Part shown: positions 1 through 8,506 of the stretch, in pieces
How the letters are laid out: every line of letters starts with the position of its first letter
Numbering within the stretch: the first letter of the stretch is position 1
Origin: Dehalococcoidia bacterium
GTDB taxonomy: Bacteria; Chloroflexota; Dehalococcoidia; UBA1151; UBA1328
Direction of reading: 5' to 3'
Length of the DNA: 15,449 nt
Assembly (NCBI GenBank): GCA_030745955.1
Contig: JASLNQ010000022.1
Span: 1-15,449, forward strand
Made by a program: the position numbers and the translations under genes
Notes under the pieces: generated by a model
Databases searched by the model: none
What the model saw: the letters and a program-made list of their open reading frames with translations, nothing else
What the model was told of the DNA's origin: nothing

Positions 1-385
1 CGGAGAACGGCTCTACCAGCACGGCCCTCGACACGAGCTCGGGACGTTGCGCGGCAACCGCGGCGGCAACCCAGCCGCCCAGTGAGTGGCCTATCAACGT
101 CACAGGCCGGTCGCCGAGCGTGGCGACGACCGAGGCCACGTCGTCAGCCCATGTCTGGCGAACGGAGCCCATTCCGAACCGGCCCGACCTGCCCATTCCC
201 CGCAGATCGATCGCAAACAGGTGAAATTCCGTCGACAGCCCGTCGACCACTCGCCCCCAGGTGTGCCAGTTTGCCCCGTACCCGTGAACGAGCACCAGCA
301 CCGGCGCACCGGGTGAAGGTGTCGGCCACTCCGCCACGTTCACCGCAACATCTCCGGTGTGAACAAACCGTTCCGTGAAACTCAC
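1..385 (-). CDS. Alpha/beta hydrolase fold protein (3' end cut by window)
   Basis: The first 128 residues of an alpha/beta hydrolase are present; the rest lies beyond the window edge. Visible are the oxyanion-hole HGYG motif (residues 34-37), the DLRGMGRSG strand-turn after beta-4 (60-68) and the nucleophile elbow GHSLGG with Ser101 as the probable catalytic serine. The acid and histidine of the triad would be in the missing part. I chose the GTG at 385 because an in-frame TGA lies nine codons upstream and no ATG intervenes; no convincing Shine-Dalgarno is seen. A 7-bp inverted repeat (374-380 and 408-414) brackets the start codon. The gene lies 67 nt after the sucD stop on the same strand, with no terminator between, so it may be the last gene of the sucCD transcript. 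The fold is clear, but the substrate cannot be inferred (esterase, haloperoxidase-like or C-C hydrolase). Confidence 0.88.
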   Translation of the reverse strand, partial: MSFTERFVHTGDVAVNVAEWPTPSPGAPVLVLVHGYGANWHTWGRVVDGLSTEFHLFAIDLRGMGRSGRFGMGSVRQTWADDVASVVATLGDRPVTLIGHSLGGWVAAAVAAQRPELVSRAVLVEPFS

Positions 386-452
386 GATTGGGAATTCATA
401 TATGGAATTTCACGAAATGGGGACATCATCGCTACAGAAGTGCCGACCCGGC

Positions 453-1325
453 CTAACCGAGCACTTCCTTCATCGTGGCACCGATCAGCGCCGGCGATTC
501 CGCCACGTGCACCCCGGCCGCGCTGAGGGCCTTCATCTTTTCAGATGCGAGCGCCGCCTTGCCGGTAATGATCGCGCCAGCGTGGCCCATGCGCTTTCCG
601 GCCGGTGCCGACTGGCCCGCGATGGCCGCCACAACAGGCTTGGTAACGTGCTTCTCGATGTACTCCGCAGCCAGCTGCTCGCGGGTCCCGCCAATCTCGC
701 CGATCATCACTATCGCCTCGGTCTCGTCGTCGGCCTGGAACAGCTCCAGCACGTCGGTGAAGGTTGTCCCGTGGACCGGGTCGCCCCCAATCCCAACACA
801 CGTCGACTGACCAATGCCGTGCTGCACAAGCTGGGCGATAGCCTCGTAGGTCAGTGTGCCCGACCGGGACACGACGCCCACGTTTCCGGGCTCGACAATA
901 TTGCCGGGAACGATGCCGACCTTGGCCCTCGAGGCGGGGTTCAATACACCGGGGCAGTTCGACCCGATCAGCCGCGTCGGCTTGTCCTTGATGTAGGCCA
1001 GTACCCTCACCATATCGAGTACCGGGACACCCTCAGTGATGCACACGATAAGCTCCAGCCCGGCGTCGATCTGCTCGATAATCGCATCCATCGCAAAAGG
1101 CGCTGGCACAAAGATCACACCCGTGTTCGCACCTGTCTCCTCGACAGCCCTGGCCACTGTCGAAAAATACGGTACCTCGTCCTCGAACTTCTGCCCGTCG
1201 CGGCCGGGGTGGACCGCGGCGACCATGTTCGTACCGTAGCTGCGCGTCCTGCTTGCCTGGAAGCTGCCATCACGTCCGAGGCCCTGGACCAGGAGCCTGG
1301 TTTCAGTTCCAACCAGTACCGACAT
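453..1325 (-). CDS. sucD: Succinyl-CoA synthetase alpha subunit (divergent CoA-binding loop)
   Basis: The 290-residue product has the usual family length. It is the alpha subunit of the ADP/GDP-forming succinate-CoA ligase of the TCA cycle: it binds CoA and carries the phosphohistidine. His248 in [10 protein letters not shown] is the phosphorylated residue. The [11 protein letters not shown] stretch (152-162), the IGEIGG stretch (208-213) and the NCPG loop (123-126) are conserved. Oddities lie in the N-terminal CoA-binding region: the usual GxTGxxGT loop reads GLGRDGS (15-21, one residue shorter), VTPGKGG reads VHPGRDG (38-44), and GPNCPG reads GSNCPG. These could mark a related acyl-CoA ligase with another diacid, such as a malate thiokinase-like enzyme, or simply lineage divergence. 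The ATG overlaps the sucC stop (TGATG), so the two subunits are probably translationally coupled. Confidence 0.93.
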   Translation of the reverse strand: MSVLVGTETRLLVQGLGRDGSFQASRTRSYGTNMVAAVHPGRDGQKFEDEVPYFSTVARAVEETGANTGVIFVPAPFAMDAIIEQIDAGLELIVCITEGVPVLDMVRVLAYIKDKPTRLIGSNCPGVLNPASRAKVGIVPGNIVEPGNVGVVSRSGTLTYEAIAQLVQHGIGQSTCVGIGGDPVHGTTFTDVLELFQADDETEAIVMIGEIGGTREQLAAEYIEKHVTKPVVAAIAGQSAPAGKRMGHAGAIITGKAALASEKMKALSAAGVHVAESPALIGATMKEVLG

Positions 1326-2503
1326 CAGTTGGCCCCTTCCAGGTCTAGCAACTTCTCTCTCAACACCTCCGCTGCACTCGCAAGGTCCGGGGCCGCGGTG
1401 ATATTAAGCCCCGAGTCGTCAAGGATCCTGGCCCCCTCGTCCGCGTTGGTCCCGCGCATCGCCACCACCATGGGCAGCGTCGCGTTCGTCTGCTTCGCCG
1501 CCGCCACGATGCCCTGCGCCACGACATCGGCACGGGCGATCCCGGCAAACAGGTTCACAAGGATGATTTCGACATCGCTGTCGTCCATGACGATCTTGAA
1601 CGCCTCTTCGATACGCCCCTGGTCGGCCGAACCGCCGATATCGAGGAAGTTGGCTGGGTCGGCGCCGGCTGTCTTCGTAATATCCATCGTGGCCATGGCC
1701 AGCCCCGCGCCATTTACCATGCAGCCGACCCGGCCGCCCTCGAGTTTTACGTACGACAGGTCCGATTCGCCAGCCCTCCGTTCCAGCGGGTCCTGCTGAT
1801 TCGGATCACGCAGCCCCGCGAGGTCGGGATGCCGGAAAAGGGCATCGTCTTCGAGGTTGATCTTGGCGTCGAGGGCAACGACCCTGTTGTCTTCGGTGAT
1901 CACTAGCGGGTTGATCTCGACCAGCGAGCAGTCGTTGTCGATGAAAATCTGGTACAAATCGGTGATCAGCCTGGTCATCGCACGGACCGATTCGGCGGGC
2001 ACACCGAGAGCCAGCGCAATATCGCGGGCATGGTAAGCAGTGAGCCCTATCAGCGGGTCGCCGGCAACGCGGAAAATCTTCTCCGGCGTGGCCTCGGCCA
2101 CCTGCTCGATCTCCATGCCGCCCTCGGTGCTGGCCATCACGACCGGTGCACCGACATCGCCATCGATCACGATCGACAGATAGAGTTCCGTCTTGATAGC
2201 CAGGGTTTCCGCGACCATCACCTTTTCGACCAGGACCCCTGCGGCACCGGTCTGCTTTGTCACCAGCCGAGTCCCAATGAGCGCCTCGGCCACTTTAGCG
2301 GCCTGCGCAGACGTATCGACAAGCTTCACCCCGCCGACTTTCCCGCGGCCCCCCGCATGGACCTGCGCCTTGACCACCACTCGGCCACCGATTCGGGATG
2401 CGATTTCCCGGGCCTCTACCGCGGTCGAAGCTACTTCAGCGCGCGGCGTGGGAACGCCGTACCTGTCGAGGATCTCTTTAGCCTGGTACTCGTGGATATT
2501 CAC
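1325..2503 (-). CDS. sucC: Succinyl-CoA synthetase beta subunit
   Basis: The 392-residue product (family about 390) is the nucleotide- and carboxylate-binding subunit of succinate-CoA ligase. It has an N-terminal ATP-grasp domain that starts [12 protein letters not shown], the glycine-rich [10 protein letters not shown] loop (46-55), and metal/nucleotide residues Glu197 and Asn199 in VEINPL and Asp212 in DAK. A C-terminal Rossmann-like domain follows with GGSA (290-293), [10 protein letters not shown] (317-326) and RGTN (350-353). In well-known SucC proteins these last loops read GGGA, NIFGGIVRCD and EGTN, so the substrate-side loops are altered, as they are in the partner alpha subunit. The GTG start is fixed by the conserved N-terminus; its Shine-Dalgarno is weak. 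It is first in sucC-sucD, behind a promoter candidate at 2595-2623. Confidence 0.94.
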   Translation of the reverse strand: MNIHEYQAKEILDRYGVPTPRAEVASTAVEAREIASRIGGRVVVKAQVHAGGRGKVGGVKLVDTSAQAAKVAEALIGTRLVTKQTGAAGVLVEKVMVAETLAIKTELYLSIVIDGDVGAPVVMASTEGGMEIEQVAEATPEKIFRVAGDPLIGLTAYHARDIALALGVPAESVRAMTRLITDLYQIFIDNDCSLVEINPLVITEDNRVVALDAKINLEDDALFRHPDLAGLRDPNQQDPLERRAGESDLSYVKLEGGRVGCMVNGAGLAMATMDITKTAGADPANFLDIGGSADQGRIEEAFKIVMDDSDVEIILVNLFAGIARADVVAQGIVAAAKQTNATLPMVVAMRGTNADEGARILDDSGLNITAAPDLASAAEVLREKLLDLEGAN

Positions 2504-2594
2504 GAACGGTCACTCACTTCTTTTTGCTCGCAACCCCATGCCGGGTGTCAAATTCAACTGGCGCGGGGAACTCCTTGGCACGGGGCCGCAAATC

Positions 2595-2623
2595 ATCGTA
2601 CCGAGGGTGATGGGAAGTGTCTA
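2595..2623 (-). promoter_or_regulatory. Sigma70-like promoter candidate for sucCD
   Basis: On the minus strand TAGACA (2618-2623) is followed by a 17-nt spacer and TACGAT (2595-2600). Each hexamer is close to consensus and the spacing is ideal. It lies between the terminator of the CheX-like gene and the sucC start, giving a leader of about 85 nt. Found by eye only. Confidence 0.45.
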
Positions 2624-2713
2624 CGAAAGACCGCTCGAAGGCGAGTGAAGAACCGAGTCCGTCGGAAGGGCGCCAACACGAATGCTTCCGGAACTTGAGG
2701 CCGGGAAACAACC

Positions 2714-2760
2714 AAAAAAAGGAGCGAGTCCACGCTAAACGCAGACTCGCTCCGAAAAAG
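2714..2760 (-). terminator. Rho-independent terminator of the CheX-like gene
   Basis: A perfect 10-bp GC-rich stem is present (GGAGCGAGTC at 2721-2730 against GACTCGCTCC at 2744-2753, 13-nt loop). On the minus strand it is followed directly by seven Ts (2714-2720). It begins about 20 nt after the stop of the CheX-like gene, which isolates that gene from sucCD. There is no T-run on the plus side, so it is one-directional. Confidence 0.88.
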
Positions 2761-2775
2761 GATAGGTGGCTTGGT

Positions 2776-3261
2776 TCAGGCTGCCGCTTCTTTGTAACGG
2801 GAATTGATCGAGAGTCCTATCCGGGCCGTCAGCAGGCCAAGTTCACTCTTGAACGTGACGAGGATCTGCTTCGGCACCGTCGAGGTGAGCGTGCTGCCCC
2901 GCGGTTCGATAATCACCGGCGGGCTAATGTCACAGGTGTAACCGTTTGTCGCCAGCTCGGTGGCCGCGTTTCCTGTGATCACGTTCGCAATCTCACCGAG
3001 GGCAGAAAGTGCCATCGGATCGCGAGCATCCATATTTTCGCCGATCATCCGGCGAACGACCTCTGTCGAAACCTGGTCGCTGAAACCGTAAAGTACGTTG
3101 CCCTGGAGCTTTCCACTAACACCGATAATGGCCGTAATGTCGTCGGTTGTGTACTGGTATGACACAGCCTCGGCACCGGCGATTTCAAGTTGAACGTTAA
3201 ACTCCTTCTGCCACACCATTTGTGCTGGACCGAGGAACGGGTTTACAAACTCTTGCCGCAT
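2776..3261 (-). CDS. CheX-like phosphatase domain protein
   Basis: The 161-residue single-domain protein resembles the CheX/CheC/FliY phosphatase family, which dephosphorylates response-regulator receiver domains. The family active-site signature S/D-x3-E-x2-N is seen as Ser86, Glu90 and Asn93 in SALGEIANVITGNA, with the expected Pro about 21-22 residues later (Pro114/Pro115). No membrane segment or signal peptide is seen. The ATG has AAGG about nine bases upstream. The gene is monocistronic: it is divergent from the PspC gene and ends in its own terminator. No flagellar or chemotaxis gene is in the window, so the partner is unknown; the receiver domain of the hybrid kinase at 4044-6848 is the nearest candidate. 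Family confidence is good, function in chemotaxis uncertain. Confidence 0.82.
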   Translation of the reverse strand: MRQEFVNPFLGPAQMVWQKEFNVQLEIAGAEAVSYQYTTDDITAIIGVSGKLQGNVLYGFSDQVSTEVVRRMIGENMDARDPMALSALGEIANVITGNAATELATNGYTCDISPPVIIEPRGSTLTSTVPKQILVTFKSELGLLTARIGLSINSRYKEAAA

Positions 3262-3437
3262 GAGTCAGTACCTTGACCTTGATTGAATATGTTCTTCACC
3301 ACCCCAACCGGGATGAACCGGGTTCAGACACAGATGGACACATCACATCATCCCCGATCAATGTTGTCTAATCTAAATCCCTATTTCGCCAGCCACATCG
3401 GTAAAACCGCCCAGTAGTCTCATCGGAAACGACACGC

Positions 3438-3452
3438 TACAGATGTGCTGTA
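3438..3452. promoter_or_regulatory. Short dyad upstream of the PspC gene
   Basis: TACAG and CTGTA form a 5-bp inverted repeat with a 5-nt gap, in the divergent region between the CheX-like gene (-) and the PspC gene (+). It ends 44 nt before the PspC start and could be an operator. No strong -35/-10 pair was found in this 235-bp interval on either strand, so the call is weak. Confidence 0.2.
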
Positions 3453-3496
3453 AGCTCTATCGCGCCCGGGGTGCGACATTGTCGAGGGAGCAAATA

Positions 3497-4042
3497 ATGA
3501 ACCGACTGGAACGAAGCAACACCGACAAATTCGTGTTCGGCGTCTGCGGGGGCCTGGCCGCGAACCTCGATGTAGACCCGGTGCTGATCCGGGTTGCATT
3601 CGTGATCCTCGGCGTGGCAACCGCCGGTACCGCAATCGTCGTTTACCTCCTGCTGGCGATCCTCATGCCACCACACGTAACCGGTGACGATGCGGACAGT
3701 ACTGCCACCGACGACAGCGCCCCGGACACCGGAAACTCCGGTTCTGATGCCCCGGGTGATATCTCCAGCAACCTCGATCAACTGCGACACGAGGCTGCCG
3801 AAGCGGCGGACAGGCTAAAAGTCGCACTTTCCCGGGATCGCGCAGGCAGGCAGGCCCCGTCACGGAACAGGCAGGTCTGGGGCATCATCGTCATCGTGTT
3901 CGGCGTCTTGCTCCTGGGTGGCAACCTCGGCTGGTACGGCTGGTTCGGACTGGGTGAATGGTGGCCGGTACTCCTCGTAGCGGCCGGAGTGGCGCTGATC
4001 GCGATCAACCAGCGCAACCCCGACGATAACAACCCTGGATAG
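3497..4042 (+). CDS. PspC-domain membrane protein
   Basis: The 181-residue protein has an N-terminal PspC domain (1-58): a charged start (MNRLERSNTDK), the typical GVCGGLAANLDVDPVLIRVAFV core, and a hydrophobic helix ending in LLLAILMPP. An acidic, Ser/Thr/Asp-rich linker (about 60-95) and a short amphipathic stretch follow. Two C-terminal membrane helices (about 127-143 and 154-170) resemble the LiaF-type or DUF5668 transmembrane region. Such proteins sense or respond to envelope stress. The start is the ATG at 3497 because GAGGGAG lies six bases upstream; a start at 3443 would give 18 unsupported residues. It converges on the histidine kinase with a single base between the two stops and no terminator. 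Confidence 0.88.
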   Translation: MNRLERSNTDKFVFGVCGGLAANLDVDPVLIRVAFVILGVATAGTAIVVYLLLAILMPPHVTGDDADSTATDDSAPDTGNSGSDAPGDISSNLDQLRHEAAEAADRLKVALSRDRAGRQAPSRNRQVWGIIVIVFGVLLLGGNLGWYGWFGLGEWWPVLLVAAGVALIAINQRNPDDNNPG

Positions 4043-4043
4043 A

Positions 4044-6848
4044 TCAGTCGTCAGCGCGGTCCGGCTCCGTCGCGACAGGCGTCGCGTTCCTGGCGACCAC
4101 AGCAAGTAACGCCGTGATATCGGCCAGGCGAGGCGGTTTCTTCAGCAACCCCACGACCCGTGTTGAAATAGTGTCGGTATCGAGCTGCCTGTCGGTCCAA
4201 CCGGTCATCAAGATCACCTCGGTGGTGGGCGATTCTGCCTCGATGAACTCAGCCAGCATCCGCCCGTTCAGCACCGGCATCTCGATGTCCGACACTACAA
4301 CGTCGAACGGCGTCCCCGACTTTTGAGCCTCGATAACAAGCTCAGACGCCTCGGTACCACCGGCAGCAACGGTAACCGCATGGCCTTCCGCCGTCAGCAT
4401 CTCTTCGACGACCATCCTCAGCATAGGTTCATCGTCGACGACAAGCGCCTTCAACGTGAATCCAGTCGACTCGTCATCGTCAACCCCCACCCGGTGGGCG
4501 ACTGTAGGACCGCCGACCGGGAAGGTAAGCCGGACCGTCGTCCCGTTATCTTCGCGCGAGTGGATAGAGACCGACCCTGAATGGCGCTGCATCACCTGCT
4601 GGACCATCGGCAGGCCGAGGCCGGTGCCCCCTTCGCCCTTGGTGGTGAAGAACGGCTCCATCGCCCGCCCCGCCGTCTCACGGCCCATCCCCGTCCCCTC
4701 GTCAATCACATCGACAACCACCCGCTCAGGCTGCGACACGTCGTCGGCATCTGCTGGCGCGGGGTCGGTATACCCGGCGATAACGATGCGACCTCCCTCC
4801 GGCATCGCGTCGACAGCGTTCAGCACGAGGTTCGTCAGGGCCTCGCGGATCTCGGTATCCACTCCAGGCACCTGGGGGAGCGCACGGGCGAAATCGGTCG
4901 AAATCCTGATCTCACCCCTGTCAGCAGACTGTTCGCGCCAGCGCGGGCGCGTGAGCTCGATCGTCTCCCGCACGATCTGCCTGATGTCGACCGCTTCGAT
5001 CTCAAGCTCGCTGGCCTCACGGTCGCGGTACAGCTGGCGCATTCGCTCGACGATGCGGGAAATGTCCAGGGCCGCAAGCCGGATCAGCTGAAGCAGTTTC
5101 TTCGAATGCTCATCGAGGTCCGTCGACTCCCGCAGCAGCATGTCGGAAAAGCCGACTACCGGCGACAGCGCGTTGTTGATGTCGTGCGCGATCCCGCCGG
5201 CCATCTGCCCGAGCGCCCTGAAACGCTCCTGCCGCATGACCTGCTGCTGGGTCTCAACAAGCTCTACGTTGATCGACCTCAGGTCATCCACGAGCCGCGC
5301 GCCGTATATCGCCTGTGCGACCGACGCCCCCACCGCGTTCATCAGCTCAACCTCGGCTGAATCGAGGGAACCGTACTCTTCCCGGGCCGCGATAATCGCC
5401 CCGTACGTTTCGCCGTTCGCGATCAGCGTATGCCCCACGACCGACCGCAACCCGGCCGCCGCGAACCGGTAGGCGAAATCGTCGAGGTGCCCGACCGCGT
5501 CCGAAAGGTTATGCGCCCCGCCGGAGGGGTCGGGCGTCAGAACGATCGAGTCGAGCGTCCTCGACTGCAGCGGGAGCGGCAGCACACCGTGCGTCCCCGC
5601 AACGTTGACGACTTCGAACTCGCCAGTTGTCGGGTCCAGCAACAACCCGCAGGCGTGGGCCGCAGGCAGCAGCTCGGCGAGTTGCGATGTCGCCGTGGCC
5701 ATGATCGCCTCGACATCGTGCGTCTTCGCGACCGCTGTCGTGATCGCATTTACGGTCGTGATCCGGGCGAGCCGCCTCAGCGTTTCAGACGCCCTCCGTT
5801 GCTCGGTCACGTCCCGGAGCATGACCAGCCGCCCCGACGGTTCCTGGTCGCCGGTGCCGTCCGACAACTCTGTCACCGTCGGCAAAAATACGACAGGCTC
5901 AAGGTTCGTCGGATTTTCAAGCGCGATATCGCCGGTCGCTTCAGATGGCTCAGCCGAGCACAGTTCGTGGTCCGAATGGTCACCCGGCAGCGCATCGCAC
6001 AAATGCTGCCCAATCAAGCTTAAGCCACCCGGGTTCGCGATCTTTCGGGCCGCAGGGTTGGCGTCGACAATGTGGCCTTCCGGGCCAAGCACGAACATCG
6101 CGTCGGGTATGTGCCTCACCAGGACATCGACGGCGACCGGCACAAGGTTAAACAACTTGAACCGGATATAGCTGTAGGCAATGATCGCACCGGAAACTGC
6201 GAACGACATCGGCGTGGGATCATAATCGCCCAGCGGGTTGAGCTCGCTCAGGAACAAAAGGTTGGCAACCAGCGGAATCGTCCCGGCAACGATGGCCGCA
6301 ATCATCTGGCTCCTGAACATCGACGTTTCGGCGAACGCCCGGTACAGGAGGAAGCCGAACGCGGCAAAGAAAGCGAAATACGAGTACGCCCAGTTAATCC
6401 AGAACCAGGAACCGCGCGCAAACACCACGGTCGCGCTGCCCGGTTCACCGACAATCGTCGCGTCGCGCCACATCAGGTCGTGCGAGCTGTTCGTCGTAGT
6501 CAGGGTCACCGTGATCACCGGGATGACCAGCATTGCGATCAACAGGCGCGGCGTGGCCAGGTGGATACGACCGGTCAACTGGGCCGCGGTGACAAACCAG
6601 AAGACCGGGACTGTCGAGATGCCGACATACTGGATCGGCACCAGCAGCAGCTTGTCGCCGAGATCGTCGAGCAGCACCTCGATGCCGTATCCGGCCGACC
6701 ATATCGCGGCCGCGATCATCAGCCACGCAAGGGCGGCGGCGCCCGGTGCCTGCCGGCGGTTCCACAGGAGCGCCGTCATCACAAGCGCCACCACCGCCGC
6801 GACAAATGTGGCGGTTGCTACGAAAGACGAAGTTTCGAACATCGACAT
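4044..6848 (-). CDS. Membrane hybrid histidine kinase (7TM-PAS-GAF-HisKA-HATPase-REC)
   Basis: The 934-residue sensor kinase carries its own receiver domain. In order: about seven membrane helices (1-230, resembling the 7TM N-terminal region of histidine kinases), a PAS domain (about 240-350, PDAMFVLGPEGHIVDANPAA), a GAF domain (about 370-515), a HisKA dimerisation domain with His555 in GGIAHDINNALSP, and a HATPase domain. The HATPase has the N box (Asn677), G1 DEGTG (716-720), the EPFFTTK box and G2 GTGLGL (741-746). A C-terminal receiver (about 799-915) has VVDDE acidic residues, Asp854 in SDIEMPVLNG as phosphoacceptor and Lys903/904. All catalytic residues are present. MSM has two possible ATGs two codons apart, with weak ribosome-binding sites. 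No separate response regulator is adjacent, so output may go through an unlinked phosphotransfer partner. Confidence 0.93.
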   Translation of the reverse strand: MSMFETSSFVATATFVAAVVALVMTALLWNRRQAPGAAALAWLMIAAAIWSAGYGIEVLLDDLGDKLLLVPIQYVGISTVPVFWFVTAAQLTGRIHLATPRLLIAMLVIPVITVTLTTTNSSHDLMWRDATIVGEPGSATVVFARGSWFWINWAYSYFAFFAAFGFLLYRAFAETSMFRSQMIAAIVAGTIPLVANLLFLSELNPLGDYDPTPMSFAVSGAIIAYSYIRFKLFNLVPVAVDVLVRHIPDAMFVLGPEGHIVDANPAARKIANPGGLSLIGQHLCDALPGDHSDHELCSAEPSEATGDIALENPTNLEPVVFLPTVTELSDGTGDQEPSGRLVMLRDVTEQRRASETLRRLARITTVNAITTAVAKTHDVEAIMATATSQLAELLPAAHACGLLLDPTTGEFEVVNVAGTHGVLPLPLQSRTLDSIVLTPDPSGGAHNLSDAVGHLDDFAYRFAAAGLRSVVGHTLIANGETYGAIIAAREEYGSLDSAEVELMNAVGASVAQAIYGARLVDDLRSINVELVETQQQVMRQERFRALGQMAGGIAHDINNALSPVVGFSDMLLRESTDLDEHSKKLLQLIRLAALDISRIVERMRQLYRDREASELEIEAVDIRQIVRETIELTRPRWREQSADRGEIRISTDFARALPQVPGVDTEIREALTNLVLNAVDAMPEGGRIVIAGYTDPAPADADDVSQPERVVVDVIDEGTGMGRETAGRAMEPFFTTKGEGGTGLGLPMVQQVMQRHSGSVSIHSREDNGTTVRLTFPVGGPTVAHRVGVDDDESTGFTLKALVVDDEPMLRMVVEEMLTAEGHAVTVAAGGTEASELVIEAQKSGTPFDVVVSDIEMPVLNGRMLAEFIEAESPTTEVILMTGWTDRQLDTDTISTRVVGLLKKPPRLADITALLAVVARNATPVATEPDRADD

Positions 6849-6966
6849 TTGAGCTGTAATCCGCGACGGGGCAGGAATTGGCGGTGGCGTACCCGCGGAT
6901 CCGTTACCGAAGGTCAGTGCTGCTCATTGCGACCACAGGGAACGTAATGACCACCCAAAGATTACA

Positions 6967-7692
6967 TCACACGCTCGGTATTTCGATCAGCACCGTCGCA
7001 CCCATGTCCAGGTATTTATTGCGCAGCTCGGGCTGGTAACTGCGGATGCACAGCTTCGTATCGCTGCCCTCCAGCAGCTTCACAACATGCTGAATGCAGC
7101 CGTCGTCGGTCTTCAGCGGGTGCTCCGGATTGGCTTCACGGTTGAACGAAAGATCGGCCGGTCCCCACGAAAGGCAATCGACCCCCGGCTTTGCGAGCGT
7201 CTTCGCCCGCGTCACCGCACTCAGCGACTCGATTTGCAGCCAGAGCACGCCGAAGTCGTTCCAGTATTCGGCGTAGTCCAGGCGATCGGCGTGCTCGCTT
7301 ACGTTCGCACGGGCCGCGCCACCCCACGACCGCTTGCCGACCTGCGGGTAATAGAAGTAGTCGATGGCCTCCTGCGCCGTATGCTCGGTTTCCGTCTGCG
7401 GCACCTCGACGCCCGATGGACCGAGATCAAGAATGTTGCCGACTAGGTACGAATGGAACGTGTGCTTGATACGGAACATCACCGGAACGCCAATGTCGGC
7501 GGTTGTCTCGCAAAACTCAACGAGCAGCCGCTCGTCATAGGGCCCATGCTGGCTGTCGGTCGAAAGGAACGTGTAGTCGCTGCTGCCAAGGATGTCCTCG
7601 ATACGGCCTTTAGTGGCGGTCATGGGAGTAGAGGCACCGACCGTGGTCTCGCCGTTGCGAATGCGGTGTTTCAGGTTGGTCTTGATAGTCAC
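6967..7692 (-). CDS. HpcH/HpaI family aldolase (class II, metal dependent)
   Basis: The 241-residue protein is of the HpcH/HpaI aldolase/citrate lyase family, which cleaves or forms C-C bonds of 2-oxo-acid hydroxy compounds in a metal-dependent TIM barrel. The catalytic His49 (TDSQHGPYDE) and Arg74 are 25 residues apart, as in the 4-hydroxy-2-oxoheptanedioate aldolases. The metal ligands are Glu155 (QIES) and Asp180 (GPADLS). The KRSWGGAARA stretch (120-129) matches the family's GxRG..RA loop. I chose the GTG at 7692 because GGAG lies eight bases upstream; the longer reading from 7752 adds 20 residues without family similarity. The kinase gene begins 118 nt downstream with no clear terminator, so cotranscription is possible. 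Family sure, substrate unknown. Confidence 0.87.
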   Translation of the reverse strand: MTIKTNLKHRIRNGETTVGASTPMTATKGRIEDILGSSDYTFLSTDSQHGPYDERLLVEFCETTADIGVPVMFRIKHTFHSYLVGNILDLGPSGVEVPQTETEHTAQEAIDYFYYPQVGKRSWGGAARANVSEHADRLDYAEYWNDFGVLWLQIESLSAVTRAKTLAKPGVDCLSWGPADLSFNREANPEHPLKTDDGCIQHVVKLLEGSDTKLCIRSYQPELRNKYLDMGATVLIEIPSV

Positions 7693-7888
7693 GACAGGCA
7701 CTCCATCTGGGAATCGAAATTCAACGGCCCAATGGCACAAAAGGCCGCCCACGGCATCTTAGCGGAGTTGACCGAGTAGTGTGTGGACGAGTGGACTGGC
7801 CGCACGCCTGGTGGAGATGGCGCAGTGCCCGGGCGATCAGGGTTCTGCCCTACACCTGCCCACGGCAGCGGTCGCAAAGCGCAATATC

Positions 7889-7978
7889 TGGCGGAGGGGA
7901 CAGGATTCGAACCTGCGTTGCCCTTACGGACAAACTTGTTTTCAAGACAAGCGCATTCAACCACTCTGCCACCCCTCC
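7889..7978 (-). tRNA. tRNA-Ser, anticodon UGA
   Basis: A 90-nt tRNA with encoded 3' CCA is read on the minus strand. The acceptor arm GGAGGGG pairs with CCCCTCC, the anticodon stem CTTGT/ACAAG encloses loop CTTGAAA with anticodon TGA, and the T arm contains GGTTCGAATCC. The variable arm is long (about 18 nt, GTCCGTAAGGGC), as in a class II serine tRNA. The minus-strand upstream region has a TACGAT element with TTGGCT 19 nt before it, a marginal promoter. No integrase and no second copy of the tRNA 3' end is seen in the window. Confidence 0.97.
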
Positions 7979-8084
7979 GCCGGGGTGCCAGGGTTTCGGA
8001 ATGAAACCGCACGAAGAATAAGTCTAATCGTAATTCCACCCGATCTGCACCAGCCAATTACCATATGTCTCTCAGCGGTTTCGA

Positions 8085-8114
8085 TTGGCATGGTGTAGCC
8101 CGATGCCCGATACT
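8085..8114 (+). promoter_or_regulatory. Weak promoter candidate for the 74-residue membrane protein
   Basis: TTGGCA (8085-8090), an 18-nt spacer and GATACT (8109-8114) lie about 75 nt before the start of the small membrane protein gene. The -35 is good and the -10 mediocre. Confidence 0.3.
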
Positions 8115-8190
8115 GTCGAGCAGGAAAAGCCAGACGGTTTCGGTGCGTAATCGCCCGGGTCCACAGGTCAGGTCGTTCGGAGAAACACCC

Positions 8191-8415
8191 ATGAGACAGC
8201 TCCTTGAATGGTCCGGGATGTGGACCGTAGTTACCGGGATCGTCGTCGGTATCCTCGGCATGATCGTGCTGATCGCGAACGAAGACTCCTGGTTTCTGTA
8301 TGCAGCCGGCTGGGTGATCGGCGGGCTTGGAGTCCTGATTCTCTTCTGGTCGGTGATCCGCGATCGCCTCCGGGCAAGAAAAACAGAAGACCTCGACGAC
8401 GTAGGCTTCAACTAG
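8191..8415 (+). CDS. Small two-helix membrane protein, unknown function
   Basis: The 74-residue protein has two hydrophobic helices (about 10-29 and 35-55) joined by a short NEDS turn and followed by a basic-then-acidic tail (RDRLRARKTEDLDD). I do not recognise a named family. The ATG at 8191 has GGAG eight bases upstream; the longer reading from 8065 adds 42 residues of non-conserved character and lacks a ribosome-binding site. It is transcribed away from tRNA-Ser and toward mutM, and stands alone. The basic tail after helix 2 suggests both termini face the cytoplasm. Confidence 0.62.
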   Translation: MRQLLEWSGMWTVVTGIVVGILGMIVLIANEDSWFLYAAGWVIGGLGVLILFWSVIRDRLRARKTEDLDDVGFN

Positions 8416-8480
8416 TCCGTGTGGGACCCGAGTCCGACCACTCTGCACCGGGGACTTCAGCGAACCCCGCCTGACAACTG

Positions 8481-8506
8481 ATTTCCCGACCGGAGCGGAG
8501 GGATCT
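8481..8506 (+). repeat. Palindromic repeat, class I, copy 1
   Basis: The sequence can fold as TCCC-GA-CCG-GAG-CGG-A-GGGA. This forward copy is identical over 26 bp to the reverse complement of the copy at 8759-8784. Confidence 0.85.

Noticed and set aside
375..1799. Open frame of 474 codons on the plus strand
   Set aside because: It is antisense to sucD and sucC, whose family matches are unambiguous; long antisense frames are expected at high G+C.
2514..2711. 65-codon minus-strand frame before sucC
   Set aside because: It covers the promoter region, has no family resemblance and no ribosome-binding site.
7889..7978. tRNA-Ser as an integration site of a mobile island
   Set aside because: No integrase and no repeated tRNA 3' end in the window; neighbours look like ordinary chromosomal genes.
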